A stretch of 64,000 bases of DNA from BJHL01 sp040378885 (GTDB lineage: Bacteria; Planctomycetota; Phycisphaerae; Phycisphaerales; UBA1924), in contig JBKDAN010000057.1 in assembly GCA_046316615.1 (NCBI GenBank), forward strand, positions 65,518 through 129,517. Direction: 5' to 3'. Shown here piece by piece: positions 1 through 8,583 of the stretch (positions are counted from its first letter, which is position 1; the number at the start of each line of letters is the position of its first letter). The notes below the pieces were generated by a model, which saw only the letters and a program-made list of their open reading frames with translations, was not told where the DNA came from and made no database searches. A program made the translations under genes and the position numbers.

Positions 1-2
1 CT

Positions 3-911
3 TTGTGGCCGGTTTTCTTCGGCTGTTACGACTGGCACTCTGCCGTGCACAATCACTGGCAATTGGTGCGGGCGCTGCGTGTTACGCCGCAGGCAGCATG
101 GACGAGCGATGCAGTTGCGTCGCTTGACGAGCAGCTTCAGCCTGTGAACCTAGCAGTCGAAGCTGCGTATCTGCGTCGATTCGCCGGATTCGAGATGCCT
201 TATGGCATCGCTTGGCTGCATGTGCTTTGTGCAGAAGTGGACCTGCTGTCGCGAGCGAGTTCGCCCCATGCGGCTTTGGCGGCAACGTGGGGAGCATCGC
301 TTGCGCCGCTGCATCAGGTGGCTTGTGAGAACGCGCTCTCATACTGGCGGAATCTCGTGATGCCCAACCGCGCGGGGGCGCACGCCAACACCGCGTTTGC
401 GGCAGGCCTCATGCTGGATGCGGCTCGCACCCACTCGTCGCGACGTAGCACGGATATTGAACGAGCGATCGTGAAGTACGTCCACGAATCGGTGTTGCAT
501 GCACCGCGTATTGACTCTCGCCTGGAGCCGCTGGGCTACGACTTCATCTCGCCTTCATTGTGCGAGGCTGATCTTGCTCGCCGCGTTCTCGACAGGGACT
601 CGTTCCGAGCGTGGATCGCGCCGTCGATTCCGCAAATCCTTCTCCTTCAGCCCCCGGTGCCGCAGCGGCCTGAGGATGGGCAGCAAAGCCACTTTGATGG
701 TTTGAACATCAGTCGCGCGTGGATGTTGCGCAGTATCGCGGCTGCGTTGCCTGGGGACGATCCGTGGGTGGTACAACTGCGGGCGACGGCGGATATGCAT
801 GCGTTGGCCGGGCTTGCTGGCACTTCTCATCAGCACTACTCGGGCCAGCATTGGCTTGGCAGCTTTGCGATGTATCTGCTCACGCTTCATTCGGAGTCGA
901 GTCAGGCGTAG
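3..911 (+). CDS. DUF2891 family protein, 5' end cut by the window edge
   Basis: The reading frame is open from the first codon of the window, and the visible 302 residues lack the N-terminal part usual for this family, so the true start lies upstream. The motif GCYDWHSAVHNHW at about residues 8-20 and the all-alpha, Trp/His-rich composition fit DUF2891, a family of unknown biochemical role whose fold resembles alpha/alpha-barrel enzymes. A second family-like stretch, SHFDGLNISRAWML, lies near residue 230, and HQHYSGQHWLGSFAMYLL closes the protein. No signal peptide can be judged. The next gene starts 35 bp downstream on the same strand. Family assignment is by motif recall; function is not known. 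Confidence 0.75.
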   Translation: MWPVFFGCYDWHSAVHNHWQLVRALRVTPQAAWTSDAVASLDEQLQPVNLAVEAAYLRRFAGFEMPYGIAWLHVLCAEVDLLSRASSPHAALAATWGASLAPLHQVACENALSYWRNLVMPNRAGAHANTAFAAGLMLDAARTHSSRRSTDIERAIVKYVHESVLHAPRIDSRLEPLGYDFISPSLCEADLARRVLDRDSFRAWIAPSIPQILLLQPPVPQRPEDGQQSHFDGLNISRAWMLRSIAAALPGDDPWVVQLRATADMHALAGLAGTSHQHYSGQHWLGSFAMYLLTLHSESSQA

Positions 912-945
912 AAGCCGCAGCTTCCGGCAGCGACTACGCTTTGCT

Positions 946-1170
946 ATGCGACGCACGGTTCTGCTGACAGCTTCACTTCTCGCGGTGGTTGCCCTCGGCG
1001 GCTGCTATGAACGCACCGTCAAGGCCCGGGGCGTGGGGGCCATGGGCAAATCGCTTGAGCCCAGTTATCGCAGCGATACGGCAGCGGACCGGTGGGTGGA
1101 CTCTCTCTTTGGCGATCCGCGGGAGAGCAAGCCTGCCCCCAAGAACCCCGGGGTAGCGATGCCGCGATAA
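946..1170 (+). CDS. small predicted lipoprotein (74 aa)
   Basis: The start is ATG 946, because the longer open frame upstream only overlaps the DUF2891 gene. The N-terminus is a type II signal peptide: Arg-rich start MRRTVLL, hydrophobic core ASLLAVVAL, then lipobox LGGC with the acylated Cys at residue 20. The mature part of about 55 residues is polar and ends in a Pro-rich tail (KPAPKNPGVAMPR). No known domain is recognised. It should sit on the outer membrane or periplasmic face of the inner membrane. It lies between the DUF2891 gene and nuoB on the same strand; no functional link is evident. Confidence 0.65.
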   Translation: MRRTVLLTASLLAVVALGGCYERTVKARGVGAMGKSLEPSYRSDTAADRWVDSLFGDPRESKPAPKNPGVAMPR

Positions 1171-1267
1171 CAGTCTCGCGAACGCAAAATTGTGCGAGCA
1201 TCCCTATCATCCCCCGCATCGAATCCAATGATGCACCGCGCGCGACGCGCTTCGGAGACTTTCGCTC

Positions 1268-1834
1268 ATGGGCCTTGAAGCAGCACTTCCCGTTGATGGC
1301 TTTCTGACCACGCAGCTTCGTCACGTGATCAACTGGTCACGCCGCAACAGCCTGTGGCCCATGCCGTTCGCGACGGCGTGCTGTGGGATCGAACTCATGG
1401 CGACGGCGTGCAGCCGCTACGACCTTGCCCGCTTTGGTGCAGAAGTCATGCGGTTCAGCCCGCGTCAGGCCGATCTGCTGATTGTCGCGGGGCGCATCAG
1501 CATCAAGACGCTGCCTGTGCTGCAGCGCATCTATGAGCAGATGACCGAGCCCAAGTGGGTCATCAGCATGGGTGCGTGCGCCAGCACAGGTGGGGTGTTC
1601 GACACGTATGCGGTGGTGCAGGGGTGCGACCAGTTCATTCCGGTTGATGTCTATATCCCCGGCTGCCCTCCCCGTCCTGAACAACTCATCGAAGGCGTGA
1701 TGGCGATTCAACGAATCATCGATCAGGATGGGATTCCTCCGATGAATGGCGGCAAGCGTCAGCCGCTGGGGCTTGTCATTCAGCCCACGCACGTTCCCAA
1801 GCCCCAGCCCGTGGGCGTGACCGTCGGCGGTTAA
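1268..1834 (+). CDS. nuoB: NADH-quinone oxidoreductase subunit B
   Basis: This is the NuoB/PSST subunit of respiratory complex I, which carries the terminal [4Fe-4S] cluster N2 that passes electrons to quinone. The 188-residue length is normal. All four N2 ligands are present: the adjacent Cys38-Cys39 in FATACCGIE, Cys104 in SMGACASTGG and Cys133 in YIPGCPPRPE. The family stretch VDVYIPGCPPRPEQLIEG is intact. The start is ATG 1268. It is unusual that nuoA and nuoC do not flank it: upstream is a lipoprotein and 18 bp downstream a GT41 gene. Complex I genes may be split in this genome, or this may be a second nuoB copy. Identity is secure. Confidence 0.95.
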   Translation: MGLEAALPVDGFLTTQLRHVINWSRRNSLWPMPFATACCGIELMATACSRYDLARFGAEVMRFSPRQADLLIVAGRISIKTLPVLQRIYEQMTEPKWVISMGACASTGGVFDTYAVVQGCDQFIPVDVYIPGCPPRPEQLIEGVMAIQRIIDQDGIPPMNGGKRQPLGLVIQPTHVPKPQPVGVTVGG

Positions 1835-1852
1835 CCAGCCTACGGGGCTCTT

Positions 1853-3658
1853 ATGTCTGTCGCTCCACCCCGTGAACTTCAACGTTGCACGCAACTGTTG
1901 CGAGAGGGACGGTTCGCCGAGTGCAAGCCGCTTGCGCTGCAACTTGCTGCGCGGTTCCCGCATGATCCACCAGTGATGCGTCTGGTGTTGCAGTGTCTTG
2001 GAGCGCTGGGGGAGCATCATGCTGCCCTGTATCACGCCAAGCGGCTTCTCGCGACCAATCCGGCGGATGCTGGTCTGCACCTGAACCTAGCCCGATTGCA
2101 CGCCCGGCTTGGGGAGATCGACGCTGCAACGGCTCGGTACGAAGATGCGATCACGCGTGGAATGCTGGAGATGATCCCGGAGCTTGCGCAATTGCGACTT
2201 GGCAGTGGGCGCATCAGCGAGGGGCTTTTGTCCTTACGCCAGCATGAGGAACTGATCGTGCGGGCACTGGTGGATGACACAGTGAAGCAGGCGATGCTTG
2301 CTCGCGTGCAACTGGTGAAGGCTCAACTGCACTTTGCATCGGGGGATGTTGAGCAATGCGTACGCGTCTGTGAGGCAGTCCGTGTCGCTGAGCCGGATGT
2401 CGCTGCGTCGGTGCAGGCGGTGAAGGCAAGTTGCTTGAACTATGTGACGGGGGTGCCGCAGGAGCGTGTTTGGGCGGAGCACAGGCGGTTTGGTGAGTTG
2501 CTTGAGTTCTCGATTCCTGACAAGGCCCGAGTTTGGGGCGAGCAACTCACGGACTCTCTGCGACCGATACACGTTGGCGTCGTTTCACCTGATATGCGGA
2601 TGCACTCGGTGGCGGTGTTTGCTTTGCCGCTGCTGCGACAGTTGTTTCTCAGGCCGCACGACTTTCATGTGAGCGTCTTTCACGTTGGTGGCGTGGAAGA
2701 TGCGATGACGACACGACTGCGCGCGTGCGCTCACGCATGGCACCACTTGCCTCAGGAGTCGCCCGAGCAGATCGCGCGAGCTGTGGCGAACGCGAAGGTC
2801 GACATTGCCATTGAACTGGCTGGGCTCACAGACACGCTGGGGGTTTGTGCGCTTGCGCATCGTCCTGCGCCGGTCACGGTAACGGCGATTGGTTATCCCA
2901 ACACGTGTGGTACAGCCCGAGTGCACTATCGCATTGTGGATGAGGCTACTGATCCGCCAGAGGCCGACGCGCATGCTGCCGAGAAGCTGGTGCGGCTGGA
3001 CCCGTGCTTTCTGTGCTACACACCGCCGGCGGAAGCGCCGGAGGTGCTCCGAAGCACACGCCGTAGCGGCATCACATTTGGCTGCTTTAACGCGGCGCAG
3101 AAGCTCAATCGCGACTTGATGCAGATGTGGAGGGAACTGCTCGACGCGGTGCCTTCGTCGTCGCTGCTGCTCAAGTCAACGGGACTGCGTGAGGAAAGCG
3201 CAATACGTGAGATGCGTGAGCGGCTCTCGCATTGGGGCATGCCGATGGAGCGTGTCCGCATGGTTGCGGCAACTGCCTCGCGTGCGGAACACTTGGCGAT
3301 GTACGGGCAGATTGACATCGCCCTTGATGCATTTCCTTATCACGGCACGACGACCACTTGCGAAGCACTGTACATGGGCGTTCCGGTTGTGGTGCTCGCG
3401 GGCGATAGGCATGTGTCGCGCGTCGGCGTGAGTCTGTTGCGAGCGGTGGGGGTGCCTGACCTCATCACGAGCACGCCGACAGAGTACATCCGTTGTGCGG
3501 GTCAACTTGCGAATGACGCGGAGCGGCTGTCTCACTTGCACGCGACGCTCCGAGCCAAGGTGCTCGCCTCCCCGCTTTGTGATGAAGCGGCGTACGGCGA
3601 ACGGCTCGCGATTGCCTTGCAAGAAATGTGGACGAGAGCGTGCGCTGCGACCCTCTAG
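1853..3658 (+). CDS. TPR protein with O-GlcNAc-transferase-like (GT41) domain
   Basis: The N-terminal half (residues 1-220) is helical and resembles degenerate TPR repeats. From about residue 238 the protein matches the OGT/SPINDLY catalytic region. SPDMRMHSV carries the conserved His251, GLTDTLG lies near 324, and GYPNTCG with the DEATDPPEAD loop lies near 347-372. FNAAQKLNR has a Lys (417) in the place of the UDP-binding Lys of OGT, and HGTTTTCEALYMGVPVVV lies near 495. Family members move sugar from a nucleotide donor to Ser/Thr of proteins; the acceptor is unknown here. The stop codon overlaps that of the convergent kinase gene within the palindrome CTAG at 3655-3658. Confidence 0.88.
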   Translation: MSVAPPRELQRCTQLLREGRFAECKPLALQLAARFPHDPPVMRLVLQCLGALGEHHAALYHAKRLLATNPADAGLHLNLARLHARLGEIDAATARYEDAITRGMLEMIPELAQLRLGSGRISEGLLSLRQHEELIVRALVDDTVKQAMLARVQLVKAQLHFASGDVEQCVRVCEAVRVAEPDVAASVQAVKASCLNYVTGVPQERVWAEHRRFGELLEFSIPDKARVWGEQLTDSLRPIHVGVVSPDMRMHSVAVFALPLLRQLFLRPHDFHVSVFHVGGVEDAMTTRLRACAHAWHHLPQESPEQIARAVANAKVDIAIELAGLTDTLGVCALAHRPAPVTVTAIGYPNTCGTARVHYRIVDEATDPPEADAHAAEKLVRLDPCFLCYTPPAEAPEVLRSTRRSGITFGCFNAAQKLNRDLMQMWRELLDAVPSSSLLLKSTGLREESAIREMRERLSHWGMPMERVRMVAATASRAEHLAMYGQIDIALDAFPYHGTTTTCEALYMGVPVVVLAGDRHVSRVGVSLLRAVGVPDLITSTPTEYIRCAGQLANDAERLSHLHATLRAKVLASPLCDEAAYGERLAIALQEMWTRACAATL

Positions 3659-6600
3659 CGTCGGCGAGTGAACCGGGCGCGATGCGCTTCGATCAGTCGC
3701 TTGTCGACCGGCAGGTCATACATCACGATCTCAAAGTTGGCCGCGCTCGCGGCGATGCGGTCTGTGTTTGAGGTGAATGCCAGTGAGACCACCTCGGCAG
3801 CGGACGGGCTGAATGACGCGAGCGGGCGGAGCGTTCCGGCATCCCACAGTCGCACGAAGCTGTCTTCGCCGCCTGTTGCGATTGTCATGCCATCACGGGA
3901 GACGGCCAACCCGGGAATCAAGCGCGGATGCCCCTTGATGGCGTGCAAGCGTTGCAGGGTGCGAACGTCAAAGACTTCCAGCGTGCCTCCATACGTGCTG
4001 ACGTACGCAGTCGATCCATCAGGGCTGAAGGCGATGCCCCAGGGGAGCGATGTGGTGGGGAGGCCGCCGATGACGCGGCTGTTCGCGACATCCCAGAGCG
4101 TGACGTTGGCGTTGTTGTTGCAGACTGCCAGCGTCGCGCCATCGGGGCTGAACGCGAGGCCATCGACGCGTTTGTCCCCCGCAGGCAACTCGCAGAGCAT
4201 TTCGCCCGTCTGCAGGTTGTAAATCGCAGCGCGACGGTTCCAGTGGCCCGTTGCACACAGTGTCTCCTGCGGATTCACATCGAAGCCGTAAACCTCGCTC
4301 ACGAGCGTGGGGAACTGTCGGAGCACGTCGCCAGACCAGGCGTCGATGATGCGAATCGTGTAGTCCTGAGAACCCGTCACGAGCGTGCGGTTGTCTGACA
4401 GGAACTTCATGCCGCGGGTGCGCTGGCTGATGCCGGGCAACTGATAGCGAGACAGCGTGGCCATGGAGCCGGTTTCGCGCACTTCGATCAAGCCACTGCC
4501 CACGCTCAGCGCCATCAGTGAGTCGTCGGGCGAGAACTTCACGGCAAAGCACCAAGATTCGTAGCCGCCGAGACGATGCGTGCCCACCTCGGTGGCGATT
4601 GCGATGTTGCGTGTGACCCCCTCCGACGTCATGAGCGTGAGGTGATCGGGATCAGTCCAGACCACCGTCGCCGCGCCGTAACGCTCGACCGGCAACACGC
4701 AGATTTCGTCACCCGTTTGCGGATTGATGACGACGGTCCGCTCGCGATCCGCGAGTGCCATGCGCGAATTGTCTGGCGAGAAAGCGTGGACGACAACGCG
4801 GCTTCGCAGAACCTTGCGCGTGAAGATCACTTCGCGGGTGTTCAGATCGCACGCGACGATGCGTGCGTCAGCAGAGTCGAGATACACGATGCGATCATCA
4901 GGCGAGATGCGCAGCCCCGCTGATCCGAAGGTGTGCATGGGTGTAAGGTCAAAGACAACTTCACCGGTTGCGACGCTGTAAACGGCGGTCGCTTGCGGTG
5001 GAATCGCGACGCCGCCGCCTAGGGACATCGCCACTGCAGCGCGAGAGCCATCGCTCGTAAGTTCGAGGGTTGTGGCAACCAGCGGCAGCGTAAGTGTGCG
5101 GATCAGTTCGCCGCTGGACGTGCTCCAGAAGCGAATGGTCTTGTCATTGCACGCCGCTGCAAGAGTCGATCCGTCGGCACTGACCGTGACGAGGCGCACG
5201 ACCGGCGGCTTGTCTTCCCAGCCTGCGAGCGTCACGGGTGTTGCATGGTCGCTCAGCGACATGACGACAAGGCCTCCGCGACTGAGGCCGATAGCGACAC
5301 GCGACCCATCAGGCCACAAACCGATGCCGTTGCCGGGCGCGCTACGGAGATTGTTGATCGACTTGATCGCGTCGCCCGTCATTGGATCGATGATGTGAAC
5401 GGCACCATCTGCCACCGCTGCAATGACACTGCCGTTCGCGGCGGCTACCGCGCGGCTGTTCCATCCGACAGACTGCTTGGCCCACCGACTGCCGTTGATG
5501 CGGTACATATCCCACAGAGCCCAGAAGGCAGGCCGGTTCGATGGATTGTTGAGATACACAGGCCACAGCGTGTCCTCGGCCATGGGCAGGTTGCCGGTTG
5601 TGGCTGCCATGCGACCACGCTCGATGTTCGCCTGTGCGAGTTCCTCAAGAGCGGCCCGTTCGGCGCTTTCCGCCAGCGCTCGGCTCGCGATGGCTTCACG
5701 CGACGCGGCATCTGCAGCTTCTCGCTGGCGTTCGGCTTCGCTGCGGGCGGTGTCGGCGAGCCTTGCAAGCCTCTGCTGCTCGCGTGCGTTGAGCTGAGCG
5801 ATGACGGCAAATGTGATGAGCGCGAAGAGTGCCATCGCTCCCAGCGCCGCCGCGAAGCGGTATCGCTTGGCTTGTTTGGCGAGCACGTATATGGCGGAAT
5901 CACCGCGTGCGAGAATCGCTTCACCAGCGAGCATGCGGCGAATGTCTTCCGCCAGCGCTTCAGCGCTGGTGTAGCGTCGCTTCGCGTCGGTCGCCATCGC
6001 TTTGGCGATGATGGTCTCGCCATCGCCTCGCAGAGAGCGATCAACTTGGGACACGGACGTGACACGTGCGTCGGCCAATATAGCCGCGGCTTTGGCAATT
6101 GGCGTGCTGGAGAGATCAATCGGCAGTCGCTGCGCAAAGAGCTCATACGCGATGACGCCAAGAGCGTAGATGTCGCTTGCAGTGCTGACGTCACCTTCAA
6201 GCAACTGCTCGGGACTCATGTAGCTTGGTGTGCCGACAAGCTGGCCCTCTCGCGTCGCCTGTGACTGACTGAGATCCGCTTCGGCCGCTCGAGCGATGCC
6301 GAAGTCGAGAACCTTCGCTACCCCGTTGGTATTGACGAGGATGTTGGCTGGCTTCAGATCTCGGTGAATGACACCGCGCTGGTGGGCATGCTGCACGGCA
6401 TCGCAAACTTGCAGCAGCAACCGCCACTTCTCAGCAGTCCCTAGATTGTGCTTGTGTGCGTACGAGGTAAGCGAGTCGCCGCGCACCAACTCCATGACGA
6501 AGTAGGGTTGATCCGGCGCATCGGGGCCAGCGACACCCGCTTCGTAAATCTGCGCAATATTGGGGTGCTGCAGCTTGGCGAGAAACTCCGCTTCGTTACG

Positions 6601-6984
6601 GAATCGCCGCAGCATGCCGGTGCTGGCGTAGCCCGGCCGCAGCGCCTTGACGGCGACACGTCGCCGCGGGAACGCCTGTTCAGCCTCAAAGACGATGCCC
6701 ATGCCGCCTTCGCCAATCGTGCGGACGATGCGATACTCGCCTCGCAACGGGGGCATGACAGGCTCGCGCTGTTCGGAAACGAGCGTTGAAGCTGCATCAA
6801 GCCCTGCCGCGGTGGCAACTGCGTGAGACGTCCCATCGTGGTGTTGTAGTAGTTGCACCACTTCGAGCCGTGCGTCGGCATCAGTCGGGAAGTACTCTTG
6901 CAGGAAATGGTCGCGCTCCAAGGTCGGCAGGTTTGCCGCCCGCTCGAACGCCTCCATCACGCGTTGGAACCTATCAGACTCCAT
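3655..6984 (-). CDS. Ser/Thr protein kinase with C-terminal WD40 propeller
   Basis: The start ATG 6984 is preceded by AGGAGG, so the longer open frame back to 7131 is rejected. Residues 84-350 are a Pkn-type kinase: glycine loop IGEGGMGIVFE (90-100), Lys113 in AVKAL, catalytic HRDLKPAN with Asp209, and DFG at 227-229. One transmembrane helix follows at about residues 375-400, then a short Glu/Arg-rich coiled coil. The last 600 residues are WD40-like repeats (blades such as VSLAFTSN, GLAVSRDGMTIATGGEDS), probably an extracytoplasmic propeller acting as sensor or scaffold. Such kinases are abundant in planctomycetes and often sit near ECF sigma genes, as here. Partner and signal are unknown. 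Confidence 0.92.
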   Translation of the reverse strand: MESDRFQRVMEAFERAANLPTLERDHFLQEYFPTDADARLEVVQLLQHHDGTSHAVATAAGLDAASTLVSEQREPVMPPLRGEYRIVRTIGEGGMGIVFEAEQAFPRRRVAVKALRPGYASTGMLRRFRNEAEFLAKLQHPNIAQIYEAGVAGPDAPDQPYFVMELVRGDSLTSYAHKHNLGTAEKWRLLLQVCDAVQHAHQRGVIHRDLKPANILVNTNGVAKVLDFGIARAAEADLSQSQATREGQLVGTPSYMSPEQLLEGDVSTASDIYALGVIAYELFAQRLPIDLSSTPIAKAAAILADARVTSVSQVDRSLRGDGETIIAKAMATDAKRRYTSAEALAEDIRRMLAGEAILARGDSAIYVLAKQAKRYRFAAALGAMALFALITFAVIAQLNAREQQRLARLADTARSEAERQREAADAASREAIASRALAESAERAALEELAQANIERGRMAATTGNLPMAEDTLWPVYLNNPSNRPAFWALWDMYRINGSRWAKQSVGWNSRAVAAANGSVIAAVADGAVHIIDPMTGDAIKSINNLRSAPGNGIGLWPDGSRVAIGLSRGGLVVMSLSDHATPVTLAGWEDKPPVVRLVTVSADGSTLAAACNDKTIRFWSTSSGELIRTLTLPLVATTLELTSDGSRAAVAMSLGGGVAIPPQATAVYSVATGEVVFDLTPMHTFGSAGLRISPDDRIVYLDSADARIVACDLNTREVIFTRKVLRSRVVVHAFSPDNSRMALADRERTVVINPQTGDEICVLPVERYGAATVVWTDPDHLTLMTSEGVTRNIAIATEVGTHRLGGYESWCFAVKFSPDDSLMALSVGSGLIEVRETGSMATLSRYQLPGISQRTRGMKFLSDNRTLVTGSQDYTIRIIDAWSGDVLRQFPTLVSEVYGFDVNPQETLCATGHWNRRAAIYNLQTGEMLCELPAGDKRVDGLAFSPDGATLAVCNNNANVTLWDVANSRVIGGLPTTSLPWGIAFSPDGSTAYVSTYGGTLEVFDVRTLQRLHAIKGHPRLIPGLAVSRDGMTIATGGEDSFVRLWDAGTLRPLASFSPSAAEVVSLAFTSNTDRIAASAANFEIVMYDLPVDKRLIEAHRARFTRRR

Positions 6985-7031
6985 GGACCTCCTATAGAGG
7001 GTACCACGTTGTACAAGGGCTTGTGATGGGG

Positions 7032-7060
7032 CTGGCAGTAACGAAGTTCTTTTGTAGAAT
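7032..7060 (+). promoter_or_regulatory. candidate promoter of the globin gene
   Basis: A -35-like CTGGCA (7032-7037) and a -10-like TAGAAT (7055-7060) are separated by 17 bp, in the 129-bp divergent gap between the kinase and globin genes. The match is to the general bacterial vegetative consensus; no promoter data exist for this organism. Confidence 0.35.
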
Positions 7061-7113
7061 GTGGGCAATTCAATCAGCCACGTGGCTTCCTTTGTTCGCA
7101 CTGTGAATGACGC

Positions 7114-7608
7114 ATGGGCATTTCCCGACATCCCCTTACAGGCAAGCTCCCGCAGTGGAGCAATATTCCTATCGATCAGGCTGCCGCTGAGCGGCTACGC
7201 GGCAGCTACAACGCCCTGCTGACAGACGGCTCGCGGTTGACGACAATTTTCTACGCCAAGTTGTTTGAGCGATACCCGGGCGTTCGCCCTTTGTTCCTCG
7301 CCGATATCCGTGCCCAAGAAGCCAAGCTCATGGATTCTTTGCGGGCCGTGGTTCGGCACGTTGAGAGCCCTGACGCATTGCGCGAAGAGCTCAAGGCGAT
7401 GGGTGCCCGCCATGTCAAGTATGGTGCCAAGCCAGAGCACTATCCGCTCGTCTGCGATCTGCTGCTGGAGTGCATGGGTGATGTCGCCGGCAGCCAATGG
7501 ACGCAGCAGCTTGCATCAGAGTGGCAGCAGGCGCTGCAGATTGTGTCTGATGTCATGTTGCAAGGAGCGCAGGCAGCCAGCCAAAATCCACCGCCGACTC
7601 GCTCATGA
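7114..7608 (+). CDS. single-domain globin
   Basis: This 164-residue protein fits the flavohemoglobin/Vitreoscilla-type globin fold without a reductase domain. By motif alignment, Tyr47 in TIFYAKLF is the B10 position, Phe61 in VRPLFL is CD1, Gln68 is the likely distal E7 residue and His100 in GARHVKYG is the proximal F8 haem ligand. Members bind O2 or NO and protect against nitrosative stress or assist respiration. It is transcribed divergently from the WD40 kinase, and its stop overlaps that of the convergent ECF sigma gene by 6 bp. No flavin/NAD domain follows, so a separate reductase would be needed. Confidence 0.88.
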   Translation: MGISRHPLTGKLPQWSNIPIDQAAAERLRGSYNALLTDGSRLTTIFYAKLFERYPGVRPLFLADIRAQEAKLMDSLRAVVRHVESPDALREELKAMGARHVKYGAKPEHYPLVCDLLLECMGDVAGSQWTQQLASEWQQALQIVSDVMLQGAQAASQNPPPTRS

Positions 7609-8211
7609 ATCGCGTGACTTCTCGATCTCACGGCTGAGCCAGGCACGGGCAAACGCCCAGTCGGTCTTGACGGTCGCCAGCGACACATCAAGTGCCGCGG
7701 CGGTTTGCTCGATGGAAAGACCGGCGAAGTAGCGCAGCATTACAACTCGCGCTTTGCGAGCGTCGAGGGCCTCGAGCCGGGTCAGCGCTTCGTCAAGCGC
7801 CAACAGTTCATCGCTCTTTGCCGAGTCGTCTGGGGCAGAGGCGACGGCGTTGTCGTCCAGATCCACGCGCGTGCGGTCACCCCCTCGTTTGTAACTGCCG
7901 CGAGCTCGTGCCCTCTCGATGAGAATGCGACGCATCGCAATAGCAGCCGCACCAAAGAAGTGCCCGCGACTGTTCCATGTCGCGCTGTCTGCCCCCTCGG
8001 GCCCCAGCAGCCGCATGTACGCCTCGTGTACCAATGCTGTCGGTTGCAACGTGTGGCCGGCGCCGCGTCCAGATTCGTTGCTCATGTTGCTGGCCGCAAG
8101 CTTGCGCAATTCGTCGTAAATAAGCGGCAGGAGTTCCGCCGCCGCATGCGAATCGCCTTTGGCGGCGTTGTCGATCAAGAGTGTGATGTGCTTGCGATCG
8201 TCGCTGGACAT
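7603..8211 (-). CDS. ECF-family RNA polymerase sigma factor
   Basis: The start is ATG 8211 (202 aa); the open frame runs on upstream to 8706 but there it is antisense to other genes. Region 2 contains AAAELLPLIYDELRKLA and the HTLQPTALVHEAYMRLLG stretch typical of the sigma-70 ECF subfamily common in Rhodopirellula-type planctomycetes. Region 4 contains YFAGLSIEQTAAALDVSLA followed by ATVKTDWAFARAWL as the promoter -35 recognition helix-turn-helix. No anti-sigma factor is visible next to it. In planctomycetes this subfamily is often linked to Ser/Thr kinases, and a large one lies 0.6 kb away. Its target promoters are unknown. Confidence 0.92.
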   Translation of the reverse strand: MSSDDRKHITLLIDNAAKGDSHAAAELLPLIYDELRKLAASNMSNESGRGAGHTLQPTALVHEAYMRLLGPEGADSATWNSRGHFFGAAAIAMRRILIERARARGSYKRGGDRTRVDLDDNAVASAPDDSAKSDELLALDEALTRLEALDARKARVVMLRYFAGLSIEQTAAALDVSLATVKTDWAFARAWLSREIEKSRDS

Positions 8212-8283
8212 GCGACCAGTATACCTGAACTGACAAGACCTGTTTCCAGCCGCGCGGGCGGGCTTTCTCGCACTGAAGGTGTC

Positions 8284-8565
8284 ATGCTTCAGTTCATTCT
8301 CGCCATTATCTCGTTGCTTATCGGCATGCTGGCATCGCTCTGCATGCTGGTACTCATGATGGCAGGCCTCGCCAATGCCAACGAAGCCCATCTGCGCCAA
8401 GGTAAGTGGATGATGTGGGGCATCGTCGTTGTGCAACTGCTCGCGCTGATCGCTGCGATCTGGCTCATGGTGCAGCGCAAGCACATGGTTGCGTCCGTCG
8501 CTGGTTTCGTGCCGGTTGTCGTCGTTGTCGCCCTTCTCGTCATTCTTGTCAAGATCGAGTGGTAA
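8284..8565 (+). CDS. small membrane protein (93 aa, three helices)
   Basis: The start is ATG 8284, just after the divergent sigma-factor gene. Three hydrophobic segments are seen: residues 2-28 (rich in Met and Leu), 42-61 and 70-91. Short polar links between them contain the charged stretch NEAHLRQGKW. There are no catalytic motifs. It heads a same-strand run with the genes at 8584 and 9528, spaced 18 and 5 bp apart, so the three are probably one operon. The family is not recognised. Confidence 0.65.
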   Translation: MLQFILAIISLLIGMLASLCMLVLMMAGLANANEAHLRQGKWMMWGIVVVQLLALIAAIWLMVQRKHMVASVAGFVPVVVVVALLVILVKIEW

Positions 8566-8583
8566 TCCACTCTGGAGTGTTTC

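Noticed and set aside
5245..6264. Long plus-strand ORF inside the kinase gene
   Set aside because: Antisense shadow of the WD40 kinase gene; the sense strand has clear kinase motifs and this frame has Arg/His-rich antisense composition.
7705..8283. N-terminal extension of the small membrane protein at 8284
   Set aside because: The extension is antisense to the ECF sigma gene; the start at 8284 gives a clean three-helix protein.
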